Assembly (NCBI GenBank): GCA_005473895.2
Contig: SRJI02000047.1
Coordinates: forward strand, 1 to 34,835
Direction: 5' to 3'
Length of the DNA stretch: 34,835 nt
DNA from: Carideicomes alvinocaridis
Lineage (GTDB): Bacteria; Pseudomonadota; Alphaproteobacteria; Rhodobacterales; Rhodobacteraceae
The notes beneath the pieces are model-generated. The model had not been told where the DNA came from, ran no database searches, and saw only the letters and a list, made by a program, of their open reading frames with translations. The stretch's first letter is position 1. Every line of letters starts with the position of its first letter. Positions 1 through 8,522 of the stretch are shown piece after piece. The position numbers were made by a program, and so were the translations under genes.

Positions 1-421
1 TCATGATCATCCGCAGGCCAAGGTCGCGCAGGAGCGCGATGACGCGGACTTCGAGGGAAGCCACATTTTGAGCGCGGGCGCTCAGTGCCGTCGCCGGGGC
101 GCCGACGGCGGCCAAGATGTGCAGGTAGAACCGCCGTTCGTCTGGTGCGGGCGGCGCTTGCAACAGCAGCAGCGGTGTGCGGGTGATGCCTGACGCCGGA
201 TCGTATTCTGGTGCGTACTTGCGCGACAGGTTTCGGGCGATCATCGTCTTGCCGATCCCGGAGGCACCATGCACAAGAAGCCCAGGCATACGGGTTTGCC
301 GTGGCGCTTCGATCATACCCTGCAAGCGGTCCAACACCTGTTCGGCCCGCGGAAAGCCGATCCAGATATCCGATTGAATGAGGGCAATCCGACCGTCTGC
401 CTCAGTTGTCCTTGCCCTCAA
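1..421 (-). CDS. tniB: TniB-like transposition ATPase (partial, N-terminal part)
   Basis: This is an AAA-type ATP-binding partner of the TniA transposase, of the TniB/TnsC/MuB kind, which binds target DNA and activates the transposase. The reading frame contains the Walker A motif GASGIGKT, preceded by the typical TniB stretch with SDIWIGFPRAEQVL and followed by a long charged segment. The reading frame runs off the left edge, so the Walker B region and C terminus are missing. The start is uncertain: a TTG codon at 419-421 lies one base after the tniA stop codon and would make the two genes translationally coupled. The frame remains open further upstream inside tniA, so an overlapping start is possible. 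No separate promoter is visible; co-transcription with tniA is likely. Confidence 0.8.
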   Translation of the reverse strand, partial: MRARTTEADGRIALIQSDIWIGFPRAEQVLDRLQGMIEAPRQTRMPGLLVHGASGIGKTMIARNLSRKYAPEYDPASGITRTPLLLLQAPPAPDERRFYLHILAAVGAPATALSARAQNVASLEVRVIALLRDLGLRMIM

Positions 422-422
422 T

Positions 423-2072
423 TCACCATCTCTCCACCTTGAACAATGGGCGCGATGTATCACCCGTGTCGATCGGGCGCAGCCCTTCGGTTGTCGAGAC
501 AGCCGAGTTGGCGCCCTCCAATGCACCTTTTCTTTCACGGGATCGGCGTTCGGCCTTCGTCAGGCCCCGGCTTTCAGTCTCGATCTGGCGTTGCTGTCGG
601 ATCAGCTCAGCCAAGACCAGCTCATTGGACCCGGACTTGCCAAGGGCACGGGCCTTCCTCATGGCTTCGCGATATTCCCAGAGCGACACAGGCGGAATTT
701 CAAGGTTTCTGTACCGCGCCTCAACATATCGGCCATCTTCCAGTTCAACCCAGATCATTGAGATATCGCGAGGATCGTAGCGAACAACCACCTTTCCATC
801 GGCGCGCCCAATGTAGCCTGCAAGGGCATCGGACCAGTACCGTATCTGGAACAGATGGATGCCGTCACGCCTGACCTTGCGCAGTTCGCTGGGCAGGAAG
901 CTCACCTGAAAGGCTTCCATCTCGAAGGGGATGTCGCCCGTCATTTGCTCTGAGAGCGCTTCCCATTTGGCAACGGGCGTACAGCCAATGCTTGAATGAA
1001 TGCTGTTGTTGTAACGGCAGATTTCGAGAGCAAACCAATGATCGAATTCGCTCAGGGTCATCGTGGCCTGGCCTTCGGCGTCATAGTCGCCCTTGGCCGC
1101 GATTGAGGCTTGCGTTGTTCCCGGCAACAGGTGAACGGCCCCCATCATCGTCCCGATCAACCGCTCGATGTGACCCCCGAAGTGAGGACTTCCCGGCGGC
1201 CGATAGATCAGATCGATCCCCCATTCCGCACATGCCGACCGAAAGGCCCGCGACCGGAAATCGCGGCCATTGTCGACATGGATGCTCTGCGGTTTGCCTT
1301 GTGCGGGCCAAGGAATATTGCACGTCAATTCCGCCAGAAGTTCCGCCTTGGGGGCTACCGCCTGTGTCAGGCAAAGCGCCACTGACAGACGCGAAGGTGC
1401 CTCGAGAGAGGTGTAATATCCCGTTACCAACCGCGTTGCGACGTCGATCGCCAGCGTGACCCACGGTCGGCCAATTGGTTGGCGCTCAAAACTGTCAACA
1501 AGAATGATGTCGGCAGGTGTATGGTCGATTTGCACGACCTCCAGTGGCTGACTGGCCTTGTTCTCGCCTGTGACGGCCGCAAATTTTTGGCGGGCGGCCT
1601 TTGCCCCCTCTCGTGCCTTTGCAACTTCGCGGGCATCCATTGCATCCAGACGACGCTGAACCGTCCGCCGTGTCGGCGGTTGCAAGCCCTGCTGCCAGCA
1701 CGCGCTGCGGATCTCAGTCACGACGCGCGAGAGGCTCGAACGCTCCCGGCGCAAGAAATATCGGCGAAGATGCTCTTCGATCACCGATTCAACTTTGCCG
1801 GATATCAAAGTTGTACCGGCCGGACGACCCCGTTTCCGCGGAGCCAGCGCGCTGGTGCGCCCACCCTCTTCCGCCAGCCGCTTTATCCAACGCCAGACCG
1901 TCGCCCTGCTGACACCAAGCTCCCAAACGGCGTCATTGATGCCGCTTTCCAGACTGCCAGCCCCATTGAGATATGCCTGAACAAGCGGACGTAGCACGGC
2001 GGCCCTGCGCGACTCTTCAGCACCAACTGCAACGGAGGCTTCGCCATCATCATCCATCGATATTTGCCGCAC
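423..2072 (-). CDS. tniA: TniA-like DDE transposase
   Basis: This 549-residue transposase has an RNase H-fold (rve) catalytic core and should cut and join the transposon ends. An N-terminal helix-turn-helix is visible around residues 45-65 (GVSRATVWRWIKRL), followed by a basic segment and a second putative DNA-binding region up to about residue 150. The catalytic triad is intact: Asp183 (VVQIDHTPAD), Asp267 (IHVDNGRDF) and Glu303 (GGHIERLIGTMM), with 35 residues between the second Asp and the Glu counted from one to the next. The C-terminal part (about 380-460) fits a Mu-transposase-like beta-barrel. The start is GTG at 2072; an in-frame ATG at 2057 is an alternative, and neither has a clear ribosome-binding site. 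It lies one base upstream of tniB. Nothing suggests inactivation. Confidence 0.88.
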   Translation of the reverse strand: MRQISMDDDGEASVAVGAEESRRAAVLRPLVQAYLNGAGSLESGINDAVWELGVSRATVWRWIKRLAEEGGRTSALAPRKRGRPAGTTLISGKVESVIEEHLRRYFLRRERSSLSRVVTEIRSACWQQGLQPPTRRTVQRRLDAMDAREVAKAREGAKAARQKFAAVTGENKASQPLEVVQIDHTPADIILVDSFERQPIGRPWVTLAIDVATRLVTGYYTSLEAPSRLSVALCLTQAVAPKAELLAELTCNIPWPAQGKPQSIHVDNGRDFRSRAFRSACAEWGIDLIYRPPGSPHFGGHIERLIGTMMGAVHLLPGTTQASIAAKGDYDAEGQATMTLSEFDHWFALEICRYNNSIHSSIGCTPVAKWEALSEQMTGDIPFEMEAFQVSFLPSELRKVRRDGIHLFQIRYWSDALAGYIGRADGKVVVRYDPRDISMIWVELEDGRYVEARYRNLEIPPVSLWEYREAMRKARALGKSGSNELVLAELIRQQRQIETESRGLTKAERRSRERKGALEGANSAVSTTEGLRPIDTGDTSRPLFKVERW

Positions 2073-2088
2073 ATGTCTGTGAACCCTG

Positions 2089-2203
2089 TCTCAGGTTTAA
2101 GGGCAAGAATATCGGAATTAAAGGCAAAATCTCATATTTAAGGGCAAAGGACAGCCGTTGATTTCGTTGAATTTCTCATCTCACAATTAAGGGCTACGCG
2201 ACA
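2089..2203. repeat. Transposon terminal repeat array (putative TniA binding sites)
   Basis: Four copies of a 17-bp motif with the consensus TCTCANNNTTAAGGGCA read on the plus strand lie at 2089-2105, 2110-2126, 2130-2146 and 2179-2195. Start-to-start spacing is 21, 20 and 49 bp. The second copy is the most diverged (AAAGGC for AAGGGC). All share one orientation, pointing from the terminus toward tniA. Arrays of direct repeats of about this size at the ends are a hallmark of transposons using TniA/TnsB-like transposases, where each repeat binds one transposase. The array also covers the tniA promoter region, so transposase binding could repress its own gene. Confidence 0.72.
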
Positions 2204-2221
2204 GCTGGGTAAGTAGTGGCG

Positions 2222-2495
2222 GGCCCGTTTTTAAGAATTTCGATGGGTCCTGCTGCCAAGGTGCTTGCGGGCCGCACAAACCGCTATAGGTGCCGATGCC
2301 GGACTTGAGCTTGCGCCAGGTTCAAAACTCAAACCCACGATCGAAGGTGATGGATTTACAAACTCGCTGGGGCCGGGGCACCCTGACATCCATCAGTAGT
2401 GAATGAAGTGCGTTGAACTTCGGTCTTTATTGCGGCACAGGATAACAAATCAAGTCGCCCGCTCCACCAGACAGGCGACGTTCATGACGCCCTAA
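2222..2495 (-). pseudogene. Decayed IS30-family transposase fragment
   Basis: Translating the minus strand gives recognisable IS30-family catalytic-domain pieces in more than one frame. From about 2479 the frame reads VACLVERAT, stop, FVILCRNKD, matching the family's LVER(x)TRFV segment. From about 2418 another frame reads KSITFDRGFEF, an in-frame stop, TWRKLKSGIGT, and later GPQAPWQQ, matching the family's TFDRGxEF...GxGT...PxxPWQ core around the second catalytic Asp. Internal stops and at least one frameshift show that it is not functional. The VENxN segment carrying the final catalytic residue is missing. It sits directly outside the TniA transposon end. The family assignment rests on motif recognition. 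Confidence 0.68.
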
Positions 2496-2805
2496 GAGCA
2501 TTCGGCGCTCTAGACATAGGTTCAGATTGTCGCTTGGCTGACCCGGATTGACTAACCAAGGTTTCTAATCTGTCTTGCGATTTACCCTATGGCCTAAAAG
2601 AGCACTTGGCGCCGCAAAAAAGCGTGACAGGGCCAGTTAGGGTGATCCATAGGCCGCCATTGTTACGCCCGATTGTACGGTCGAAAAGGGAGCAGTTTAT
2701 ACTCCCCTAGTATGTCGCCACTGGCAGGCGCAGTGCAAAGGGTGCTTCTGCATGACGTGCGACGTCCTACAATTTCAGGCTATCTTCAATAGCTCGCCTG
2801 CGTCT
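2496..2805. other. Intergenic stretch without recognisable genes
   Basis: No open frame with protein-like content, tRNA or clear terminator was recognised between the IS30 remnant and the dctM stop codon. Just past dctM (minus-strand direction) there is a weak imperfect hairpin around 2777-2801 (CAGG/CCTG and CTAT/ATAG pairs) without a strong T-tract, so it is at best a poor terminator. Confidence 0.5.
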
Positions 2806-4356
2806 TCAAAAAAGTGCTTTTGGCAGCCATGTCGCCAGATCCGGCAGTAGCCATATCAACGTGATGCCCACAATCTGCAGACAGATGAACGGTAGCACGC
2901 CTGCATATATCTGGCCGGTCGAGATTTCATCCGGGGCCACGCCGCGCAGATAGAACAGCGAAAAGCCGAAGGGGGGCGTCAGGAACGAGGTCTGCAGGTT
3001 GATCGCAATTAATACGCCCAGCCAGATCGGATCATGACCCAGTAAGATCAGCGACGGCGTGATCAGCGGCAGCACAATCACCGAGATTTCGACGAAATCC
3101 AGAAAGAAGCCCATGATGAAAATCACTATCATGCAAAAGACCAGCGCGCCGTTGGCCCCGCCCGGCATTTCGGCCAGAATGCCCGCCACGCGTTCCTCGC
3201 CGCCCAGTCCGATAAAGACAAGGCTGAAGAACCCGGCGGCAATGATCGTTGCAAAGATCATCGAGGTCATGGTCATGGTCGATTTCACCGCCTCTTGCAC
3301 CACCTGCTTTTGCAGTGCGGCGCGCAAGGCCAGCAGTACCGACAGCCCGCCAACCACCGCAAGCCCGGCATAGAAAATGCCAAGCACATATGCGCCCGAG
3401 CTCAGGTCGCTACGCTGAAACCGCACCGGAAAGGCACCCGCCAGAATACCCAGCGCGATCAGGGCAACCGTGCCCAGCAGGATGATGCGTGGGGCGATGC
3501 CAATGCGATAGCCGGTCATCAACAGCGCACCGACAGCGCCGACTGATGCGGCCTCGGTCGGGGTGGCGATGCCGCCCAGAATGGTGCCCAGCACGGCGAA
3601 GATCAGCAGGACAGGCGGGATCACCGCGCCGACGACCTCGCGCCAGTCGGGTTTGGCGATGTCAAGGGGCGCAGGGGGCATGTCCTGCGGGCGCAGCCAT
3701 CCGCGCGCCACGATATAGATCAGGTAAAGGCAGACCAGCACCAAGCCGGGGATTACAGCAGCGGCGAAAAACTGGCCGACCGACAGCGCCTCGACCGAAA
3801 ACTTGCCCTGTTCGTACTGCGCCTGCTGGAACGAGGTGGACATTACGTCCGCCAGAATGATCAGCAGGGTCGAGGGCGGAATAATCTGCCCCAGCGTGCC
3901 AGCCGTGCACACGATGCCCGATGCGACCCGCGCGTCATATCCGGCGCGCAGCATGGTGGGCAGGGCAATCATCCCCATCGCCACCACGGTCGCCCCGACA
4001 ATGCCGGTTGACGCTGCCAGCAACGTGCCGACCAGCACGACCGAAATGCCCAAGCCTCCGCGCAACTGCCCGAACAGCCGGCCCATCGTGTCCAAAAGCC
4101 CTTCCGCAATGCGGCTTTTTTCCAGCAAAGCGCCCATCAGTACGAACAGCGGAATGGCGATCAAGACGGGGTTGGTCAGAACGCCAAACACCCGTTGGCC
4201 CAACGCGCCCAGCAGGGTGATGTCCATTTGCCCCAGCATCCAGCCCAGATAGGCAAAGATCACGGCAACCCCCGCGATGCTGAACGACACAGGGAACCCA
4301 AGAAGGATCGCACCCATGAGGGCTGCGAACATGATAAGGTCGAGATATTCGATCAT
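2806..4356 (-). CDS. dctM: TRAP transporter large permease subunit (DctM family)
   Basis: This is the large membrane subunit of a tripartite ATP-independent periplasmic (TRAP) transporter, which moves an organic acid across the inner membrane using a sodium gradient. The 516-residue product is almost entirely hydrophobic, with more than ten predicted membrane segments and the family pattern of glycine-rich loops (VGTLLAASTGIVGAT, GTLGQIIPPSTLLIILAD, PPFGFSLFYLRG). It is longer than the usual roughly 430 residues because of a central insertion around residues 200-350, as in one known subset of DctM proteins. The ATG at 4356 shares its A with the TGA of dctQ, so I prefer it to an upstream in-frame codon; translation is probably coupled. 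It is the last gene of the dctP-dctQ-dctM operon. Confidence 0.9.
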   Translation of the reverse strand: MIEYLDLIMFAALMGAILLGFPVSFSIAGVAVIFAYLGWMLGQMDITLLGALGQRVFGVLTNPVLIAIPLFVLMGALLEKSRIAEGLLDTMGRLFGQLRGGLGISVVLVGTLLAASTGIVGATVVAMGMIALPTMLRAGYDARVASGIVCTAGTLGQIIPPSTLLIILADVMSTSFQQAQYEQGKFSVEALSVGQFFAAAVIPGLVLVCLYLIYIVARGWLRPQDMPPAPLDIAKPDWREVVGAVIPPVLLIFAVLGTILGGIATPTEAASVGAVGALLMTGYRIGIAPRIILLGTVALIALGILAGAFPVRFQRSDLSSGAYVLGIFYAGLAVVGGLSVLLALRAALQKQVVQEAVKSTMTMTSMIFATIIAAGFFSLVFIGLGGEERVAGILAEMPGGANGALVFCMIVIFIMGFFLDFVEISVIVLPLITPSLILLGHDPIWLGVLIAINLQTSFLTPPFGFSLFYLRGVAPDEISTGQIYAGVLPFICLQIVGITLIWLLPDLATWLPKALF

Positions 4357-4850
4357 CAGGTCTCTTTCACGGCCAAAAGGCGGATCAACAGGGCTAGGGA
4401 TTGCAGCATCACGAGGACACAAAAGGCGGGCATCAGGGATTTCAGCAGGAACACCGCCTCGATCCCGCCCACGGAAATTGGGCCTTCAAGGATCGCCCAT
4501 GAATTGCGCACCGACGGCCACGACCAGTAAATCAGTGCAATCATCGACGGCATCAGCAGGAACAGATGGCCGAAAATGTCGATCCGGCGGCGTGTCTTTG
4601 GCGTTGCCTTGGCATAGAACACGTCCACCCGCACATGCTTGTCGACCAGCAGCGTATAGCCCGCCGCCAGCATGAACAGCGCGGCGTGCATATAAAGAAC
4701 ACTTTCCTGCAACGCGATGGAATTCACGCCGAACGCATAGCGCCCGACAACGATGGTGAACTGCACCAGCATCATGGCCAGCGCCAGCCAGCGCACCACA
4801 TGGGCGACACCGATGTTTACCTTGTCCAAGGCGTTTGCCAGTTGCTCCAT
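4356..4850 (-). CDS. dctQ: TRAP transporter small permease subunit (DctQ family)
   Basis: This 164-residue protein has four hydrophobic segments (about residues 20-40, 50-72, 90-115 and 135-158), the standard layout of the small TRAP membrane subunit that pairs with DctM. A positively charged loop after the second segment (KATPKTRRRI) is typical. I chose the ATG at 4850 rather than the adjacent GTG at 4853 because it leaves a G-rich ribosome-binding stretch a normal distance upstream. The gene begins 65 bp after dctP and its stop codon overlaps the dctM start by one base. The sequence of small subunits evolves fast, so the substrate cannot be read from it. Confidence 0.87.
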   Translation of the reverse strand: MEQLANALDKVNIGVAHVVRWLALAMMLVQFTIVVGRYAFGVNSIALQESVLYMHAALFMLAAGYTLLVDKHVRVDVFYAKATPKTRRRIDIFGHLFLLMPSMIALIYWSWPSVRNSWAILEGPISVGGIEAVFLLKSLMPAFCVLVMLQSLALLIRLLAVKET

Positions 4851-4915
4851 CACCTGCCCCCGATGCGAAAGGTCACGAAGGGCGCAGCCATCGCTGCGCC
4901 CTTGTTCGATAGGTC

Positions 4916-6001
4916 TTAGTACCCCATGACCAGATTACGTGCGTTCATCTGACCGTTGTCAGCATAGACCATGTATTTACCGACCGATGCACGATAGGCC
5001 ACGAAGCTTTCGGTGATCCGTTTGACCAGCTCGTCATCGTCATTGCGCAGATCGTCGATGACCTCGGCGGCGGCTTTGCCCATGCCGGTGATGACGTCTT
5101 CGGGGAACATTTTCACCTGAACGCCGTGCTCGGCCACCATCGCTTGCAACGACAGGGCGTGCTTGGTGGTGTATTCGGTCCAGACCTGATTATACAGGCT
5201 GTCACAGGCCGCTTGCACAACCTGTTTCAGGTCGTCGGGCAGGTCGTTGAACACGTCTGCGTTGACGCCGCATTCCTCGGCCGACGATGGCTCGCCCACG
5301 CCGGGCCAGTAATAGTTCTTGGCGACCTGGTAATAGCCAAGCGCGCTGTCGGTCCAGGGGCCGATAAATTCGCCCGCGTCCAAAGCGCCGGTTTGCAGGG
5401 CCTGGAACATGTCCGGGCCGCTCATCGCCTCGGCCGCCATGCCCATTTTGGCCGCCATTTCGGACGCCAGACCCGTGGTGCGGAACTTCATGCCTTTCAG
5501 GTCTTCGGCCGAGTTCACTTCGTTGCGGAACCAACCGCCCCATTGCGGGCCAGAGTTGCCGCACAGGAAAGGCTTGATGCCAAACCGGCCATACATTTCG
5601 TCGTAAAGTGCCTGACCGCCGCCATGCACCATCCAGCCGACTTGCTCGTCCGCGCGCAGACCAAAAGGTTGCGAGCCGAACAACAGGATACCCTTGGATT
5701 TCGACCCCCAATAGGCGGGAACAGCGTGATACAGCTCGGCGGTGCCTTCGCTGACCGCGTCAAAGACGCCGCGACCGGGCACAAGCTCTCCGGCAGGGAA
5801 AAGTTTGACCTCGATCCGGCCCCCCGACAGGGTCGTGATCCGGTCGGCCAGTTGTTGTGCGGCCACGCCCGGCCCAGGCAGGTTCTTGGGCCACGCGGTG
5901 ACCATCTTCCACTGGCGCTTGTCCTGCGCGATGGCTGGGGTTGCCAGTGCCGTTGCTGCGGTGCCGATAGCACCCGTGGTCAGAAATGTCCGTCTTTGCA
6001 T
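4916..6001 (-). CDS. dctP: TRAP transporter periplasmic substrate-binding protein (DctP/TakP-like)
   Basis: This is the periplasmic binding protein of the TRAP system, 361 residues. Residues 1-25 form a Tat-type signal (RR at 3-4 followed by TFLTTG, a hydrophobic stretch and TPAIA before the mature QDKRQWKM). The opening WKMVTAWPKNLPGPG and the overall plan resemble the TakP branch, whose studied members bind 2-oxo acids. Arg174 in MKFRTTG matches the conserved arginine that grips the substrate carboxylate. The start at 6001 is set by GGAGG upstream; an in-frame TTG 15 bp earlier would place that site inside the gene. The promoter region holds a palindrome shared with the hut locus, so the substrate may be a histidine-pathway compound such as urocanate or another imidazole acid. 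That is inference; a keto acid is equally possible from sequence. Confidence 0.9.
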   Translation of the reverse strand: MQRRTFLTTGAIGTAATALATPAIAQDKRQWKMVTAWPKNLPGPGVAAQQLADRITTLSGGRIEVKLFPAGELVPGRGVFDAVSEGTAELYHAVPAYWGSKSKGILLFGSQPFGLRADEQVGWMVHGGGQALYDEMYGRFGIKPFLCGNSGPQWGGWFRNEVNSAEDLKGMKFRTTGLASEMAAKMGMAAEAMSGPDMFQALQTGALDAGEFIGPWTDSALGYYQVAKNYYWPGVGEPSSAEECGVNADVFNDLPDDLKQVVQAACDSLYNQVWTEYTTKHALSLQAMVAEHGVQVKMFPEDVITGMGKAAAEVIDDLRNDDDELVKRITESFVAYRASVGKYMVYADNGQMNARNLVMGY

Positions 6002-6077
6002 GCGCCTCTCCTCCAATCAGGCAGTTGCGACCTTGGCGTTGGCTGAAGCCATCCCTTGGTCAAATCCGTGCATAAAG

Positions 6078-6099
6078 CTATTATGTAAATACATAATAG
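6078..6099. promoter_or_regulatory. Perfect palindrome upstream of the TRAP operon, putative HutC operator
   Basis: Two 10-bp arms, CTATTATGTA and TACATAATAG, flank AA with no mismatch. The core at 6082-6095 reads TATGT-AAAT-ACATA and has the same arms and the same 4-bp spacing as the palindrome between hutI and hutF (TATGT-CTAT-ACATA). The inner GT-N4-AC pattern suits GntR/HutC-type repressors. It lies 76 bp before the dctP start, and no other gene begins here. Confidence 0.65.
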
Positions 6100-6127
6100 A
6101 GTCAATCATTACGGCGAGAAAACCCGG

Positions 6128-7267
6128 TCAAGCCAGCAATCCTCGCGCAATGATTGTGCGCTGGATCTCGGATGACCCTTCATAGATGCGGAAAATCCGC
6201 AGATCGCGCAGGTAGCGTTCCAGCGGGAAATCGCGGGTATAGCCATAGCCGCCGTGAATTTGCAGCGCCCGGTCGGCAATCCGCCACGCGGCTTCGCTGG
6301 CATACAGCTTGGCAAAGGCGGATTCGCTGGAATAGCGCACGCCGGTCCCGCGCAGGGTCGCCGCCTGCATCGCCAGCGCGCGGGCGGCGGCCAGTTCGGT
6401 GGCACTGTCGGCCAGCATCCATTGCAGCCCTTGGAAGTCCGCAATCGCATGGCCGCTGACCTGCCGTTCCTTGGCATAGGAAATCGCGGCCTTCAGCGCG
6501 GCGTCGGCAATGCCGGTGGCCTGTGCAGCGACTTCGATCCGGCCATTGTCCAGAACCTTCATTGCAGTACGGAACCCCGTGCCTTCGTCGCCCAGACGGT
6601 TTTCGTCCGGCACCCAGCAATCAAAGCTGATGCCAAACACATGCCCGCCCTTCAGGCCCATCGTTTTTTCATTGGGCGCGACGGACACGCCGTCGATTTT
6701 CTTCGGTTCAACAATAAAAGCGCTGACACCGCGTGCACCGGCGGCGGGGTCGGTCTTGGCGTAGACCACCATGAAATCCGCCGCGCCCGCGTTCGAGATA
6801 AAGCACTTGGACCCTTTGATCCGATATCCATCGCCTTCGCGCTTGGCCGTCGTGCGCATGTCGGCGGGGTTCGATCCGGCCTGCGGTTCGGTCAGGGCAA
6901 ACGCGCCCAACGACGTGCCCGCCGCGGCATCGGGCAGAATGCGGGCCTGCAAATCGGCATCCGCCCCCAGAAGCAGCGAATCCGTGGCCAGAAAATGCGC
7001 CGTCAGCATGGATGCGGTGGACCCACAGGCGCCCGCGATCGCCTCGACCGCCGCATACAGCGCGGGGCCGGACAGGCCGATCCCGCCGTGGTCTTCCGGC
7101 AGGTTCAGACCCAACAGGCCCATGTCCGCCATCGCGTCCAGATGGAGGGTGGAGAACAGCGCCTCTTCGTCGATCTGCGCCGCTTTCGGGGCCAAAACCT
7201 CGGTCGAGAACCGTTCGATCTGCGCGACCAGCGCGCGTTCGTCGTCGCTCATGGGATAGGTGGTCAT
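6128..7267 (-). CDS. Acyl-CoA dehydrogenase
   Basis: This 379-residue flavoenzyme oxidises an acyl-CoA to the 2,3-enoyl-CoA, passing electrons to ETF. The three family domains follow in order: the N-terminal helical domain (about 1-115), the middle beta domain (FALTEPQAGSNPADMRT near 127-143 and GSKCFISNAGAADFMVVYA) and the C-terminal helical domain. The latter ends with IYEGSSEIQRTIIARGLLA, in which the glutamate of YEG sits where many short-chain dehydrogenases carry the catalytic base. Length is normal. The start overlaps the end of the CoA-transferase gene by 4 bp (ATGA), so the two are co-expressed. The pairing resembles the carnitine-pathway CaiA/CaiB layout, in which a dehydrogenase acts on the product of a CoA-transferase. 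The actual substrate is unknown. Confidence 0.92.
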   Translation of the reverse strand: MTTYPMSDDERALVAQIERFSTEVLAPKAAQIDEEALFSTLHLDAMADMGLLGLNLPEDHGGIGLSGPALYAAVEAIAGACGSTASMLTAHFLATDSLLLGADADLQARILPDAAAGTSLGAFALTEPQAGSNPADMRTTAKREGDGYRIKGSKCFISNAGAADFMVVYAKTDPAAGARGVSAFIVEPKKIDGVSVAPNEKTMGLKGGHVFGISFDCWVPDENRLGDEGTGFRTAMKVLDNGRIEVAAQATGIADAALKAAISYAKERQVSGHAIADFQGLQWMLADSATELAAARALAMQAATLRGTGVRYSSESAFAKLYASEAAWRIADRALQIHGGYGYTRDFPLERYLRDLRIFRIYEGSSEIQRTIIARGLLA

Positions 7268-8442
7268 GCGCGTGGCTCCTTGTTCAACAAATTCAGAATA
7301 TCGCCTGCATCAGCATTCAGGGCCGGGGCCGGCTTGCGCCCGCCGCGCCCTGCGCCGTTAAAATGCACCGGCTGTTCAGGGACGTTCAGAACGCCCAAGT
7401 CGGGATGCGTGACCGTGGACGCCAACCCGCGCTCCACTGCTTGAGGCGACGCCCAAGCCTGTGCCACAGATTGAATGGAGGATGCCGGAATACCTGCCGC
7501 TGACAGGTGGTGCACCACCTGATCCACCGGCAAGGAACCCGCCCACTGGTCGATATACTCGGCGAGCGCAGGTTCGTTCTCGCGGCGCAAAGGATCGCTG
7601 GTAAACCGCGCGTCCTGTACCAGTTCGGGCTGGCCGATCACGTCGCAGAAGGTGGCAAACAGCCGGTCGTTCAGAACCGCCAACGCGAAATGCCCGTCCG
7701 CCGCCGGATAGGTGCCAAAGGGCGCGGACAGCGGGTGGCGGTTGCCGGTGCGCACCGGGGTCTCGCCGCCCATCAGGGTGCGGCAGGCCAGAATGGGCAT
7801 CATCGACACCAACCCGTCAAACAGCGCCACATCCACATGACGCCCCAGCCCGGTGCGGCTGCAGTCAAACAGGGCAACCATTGTGCCCCAAGCGGCGAAC
7901 AGGCCACCGGCCACGTCGCCCAAAGCCTCGCCCACCATCGTCGGTGCACCGTCGGGTTCGCCGGTGGCGTCCATCAACCCGCTCATCGCCTGCACGATGA
8001 TGTCATAGGCGGGTTTTTTGGTGTTTGGCCCGGTCTGCCCGAAGCCGGACACGGACACGTAAACCAGATGGGGAAAATCCTTGGCCAGCGCGTCATAGCT
8101 CAGCCCCAGCTTCTCCATCACGCCGGGGCGGAAGTTCTCGATCAGCACGTCGCAATCTGCCAGCAACGCCTTGACCGTCGCAATCGCGTCGGGCGATTTC
8201 AGGTCCAGCGCAATTGACCGCTTGCCCCGGTTGATTGCCTGAAACAATAGGCTTTCCCCGTCCTTGAACGGGCCGATATGGCGGTAATCGTCGCCGTGGG
8301 CGGCTTCGACCTTGATCACATCCGCGCCCAGATCGGCCATCATTGCGGTGCAGTATGGACCCGCCAGAACGCGGGTGAAATCAAGCACGCGCACCCCGCT
8401 GAGGGGTTGGGGCGTTTGGCTGTTGGGGGGCTGAGTGGGCAT
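7264..8442 (-). CDS. CaiB/BaiF-family (class III) CoA-transferase
   Basis: The 392-residue product should transfer coenzyme A between a CoA thioester and a free carboxylic acid. Family features are visible: LSGVRVLDFTRVLAGPYCT near the N terminus, the ADLGADVIKVE segment (37-46), NRGKRSIALDLK, IENFRPGVMEKLGL, and the likely catalytic aspartate Asp176 in GEALGDVAGG. I chose the ATG at 8442 because GGAGG lies five bases upstream; an in-frame ATG at 8484 has no such site and would add 14 poorly conserved residues. It leads a two-gene operon with the acyl-CoA dehydrogenase and is divergent from the LysR gene, its probable regulator. Acceptor and donor acids cannot be read from the sequence. Confidence 0.9.
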   Translation of the reverse strand: MPTQPPNSQTPQPLSGVRVLDFTRVLAGPYCTAMMADLGADVIKVEAAHGDDYRHIGPFKDGESLLFQAINRGKRSIALDLKSPDAIATVKALLADCDVLIENFRPGVMEKLGLSYDALAKDFPHLVYVSVSGFGQTGPNTKKPAYDIIVQAMSGLMDATGEPDGAPTMVGEALGDVAGGLFAAWGTMVALFDCSRTGLGRHVDVALFDGLVSMMPILACRTLMGGETPVRTGNRHPLSAPFGTYPAADGHFALAVLNDRLFATFCDVIGQPELVQDARFTSDPLRRENEPALAEYIDQWAGSLPVDQVVHHLSAAGIPASSIQSVAQAWASPQAVERGLASTVTHPDLGVLNVPEQPVHFNGAGRGGRKPAPALNADAGDILNLLNKEPRA

Positions 8443-8522
8443 ATGATCCTCCGGGTTTGATCGGTTGAGCATAGGCGCGGTCATGATATAAGCAGAAATA
8501 CAGATTATTGATAGAGCGATAA
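8443..8522. promoter_or_regulatory. Divergent promoter region between CoA-transferase and LysR genes
   Basis: This 80-bp AT-richer gap contains an imperfect dyad, ATAA at 8488-8491 and TTAT at 8505-8508, inside a longer TGATATAA...TTATTGATA arrangement. LysR proteins usually bind such interrupted dyads next to their own gene. The TATGT-N4-ACATA palindrome found at the TRAP and hut promoters is absent here. Confidence 0.4.

Larger units (their letters stand above)
1..2203 (-). mobile_element. One end of a Tn5053/Tn7-like (TniA/TniB) transposon, cut by the window edge
   Basis: The minus-strand tniA and tniB genes lie inside an end made of repeated 17-bp motifs between 2089 and 2195. The outermost bases, read inward, are TGTCGCG (complement of 2197-2203), a TGTC-type terminus as expected for this class. 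The other end, any tniQ or resolvase and the cargo are outside the window. The 5 bp beyond the terminus (2204-2208, GCTGG) would be one copy of the target duplication, but the partner copy cannot be seen. The element is only 18 bp from an IS30 remnant, so it probably landed in a region already used by insertion sequences. Confidence 0.75.

Noticed and set aside
2089-2195. A CRISPR array
   Set aside because: The repeats are only 17 bp, are imperfect, and have spacers of 3 to 32 bp; they fit transposase binding sites.
1-2203. A CRISPR-associated (type V-K) transposon
   Set aside because: The end repeats and TniA/TniB would fit, but no cas12k, tniQ or CRISPR array is visible here. Plain Tn5053-like elements explain what is seen.
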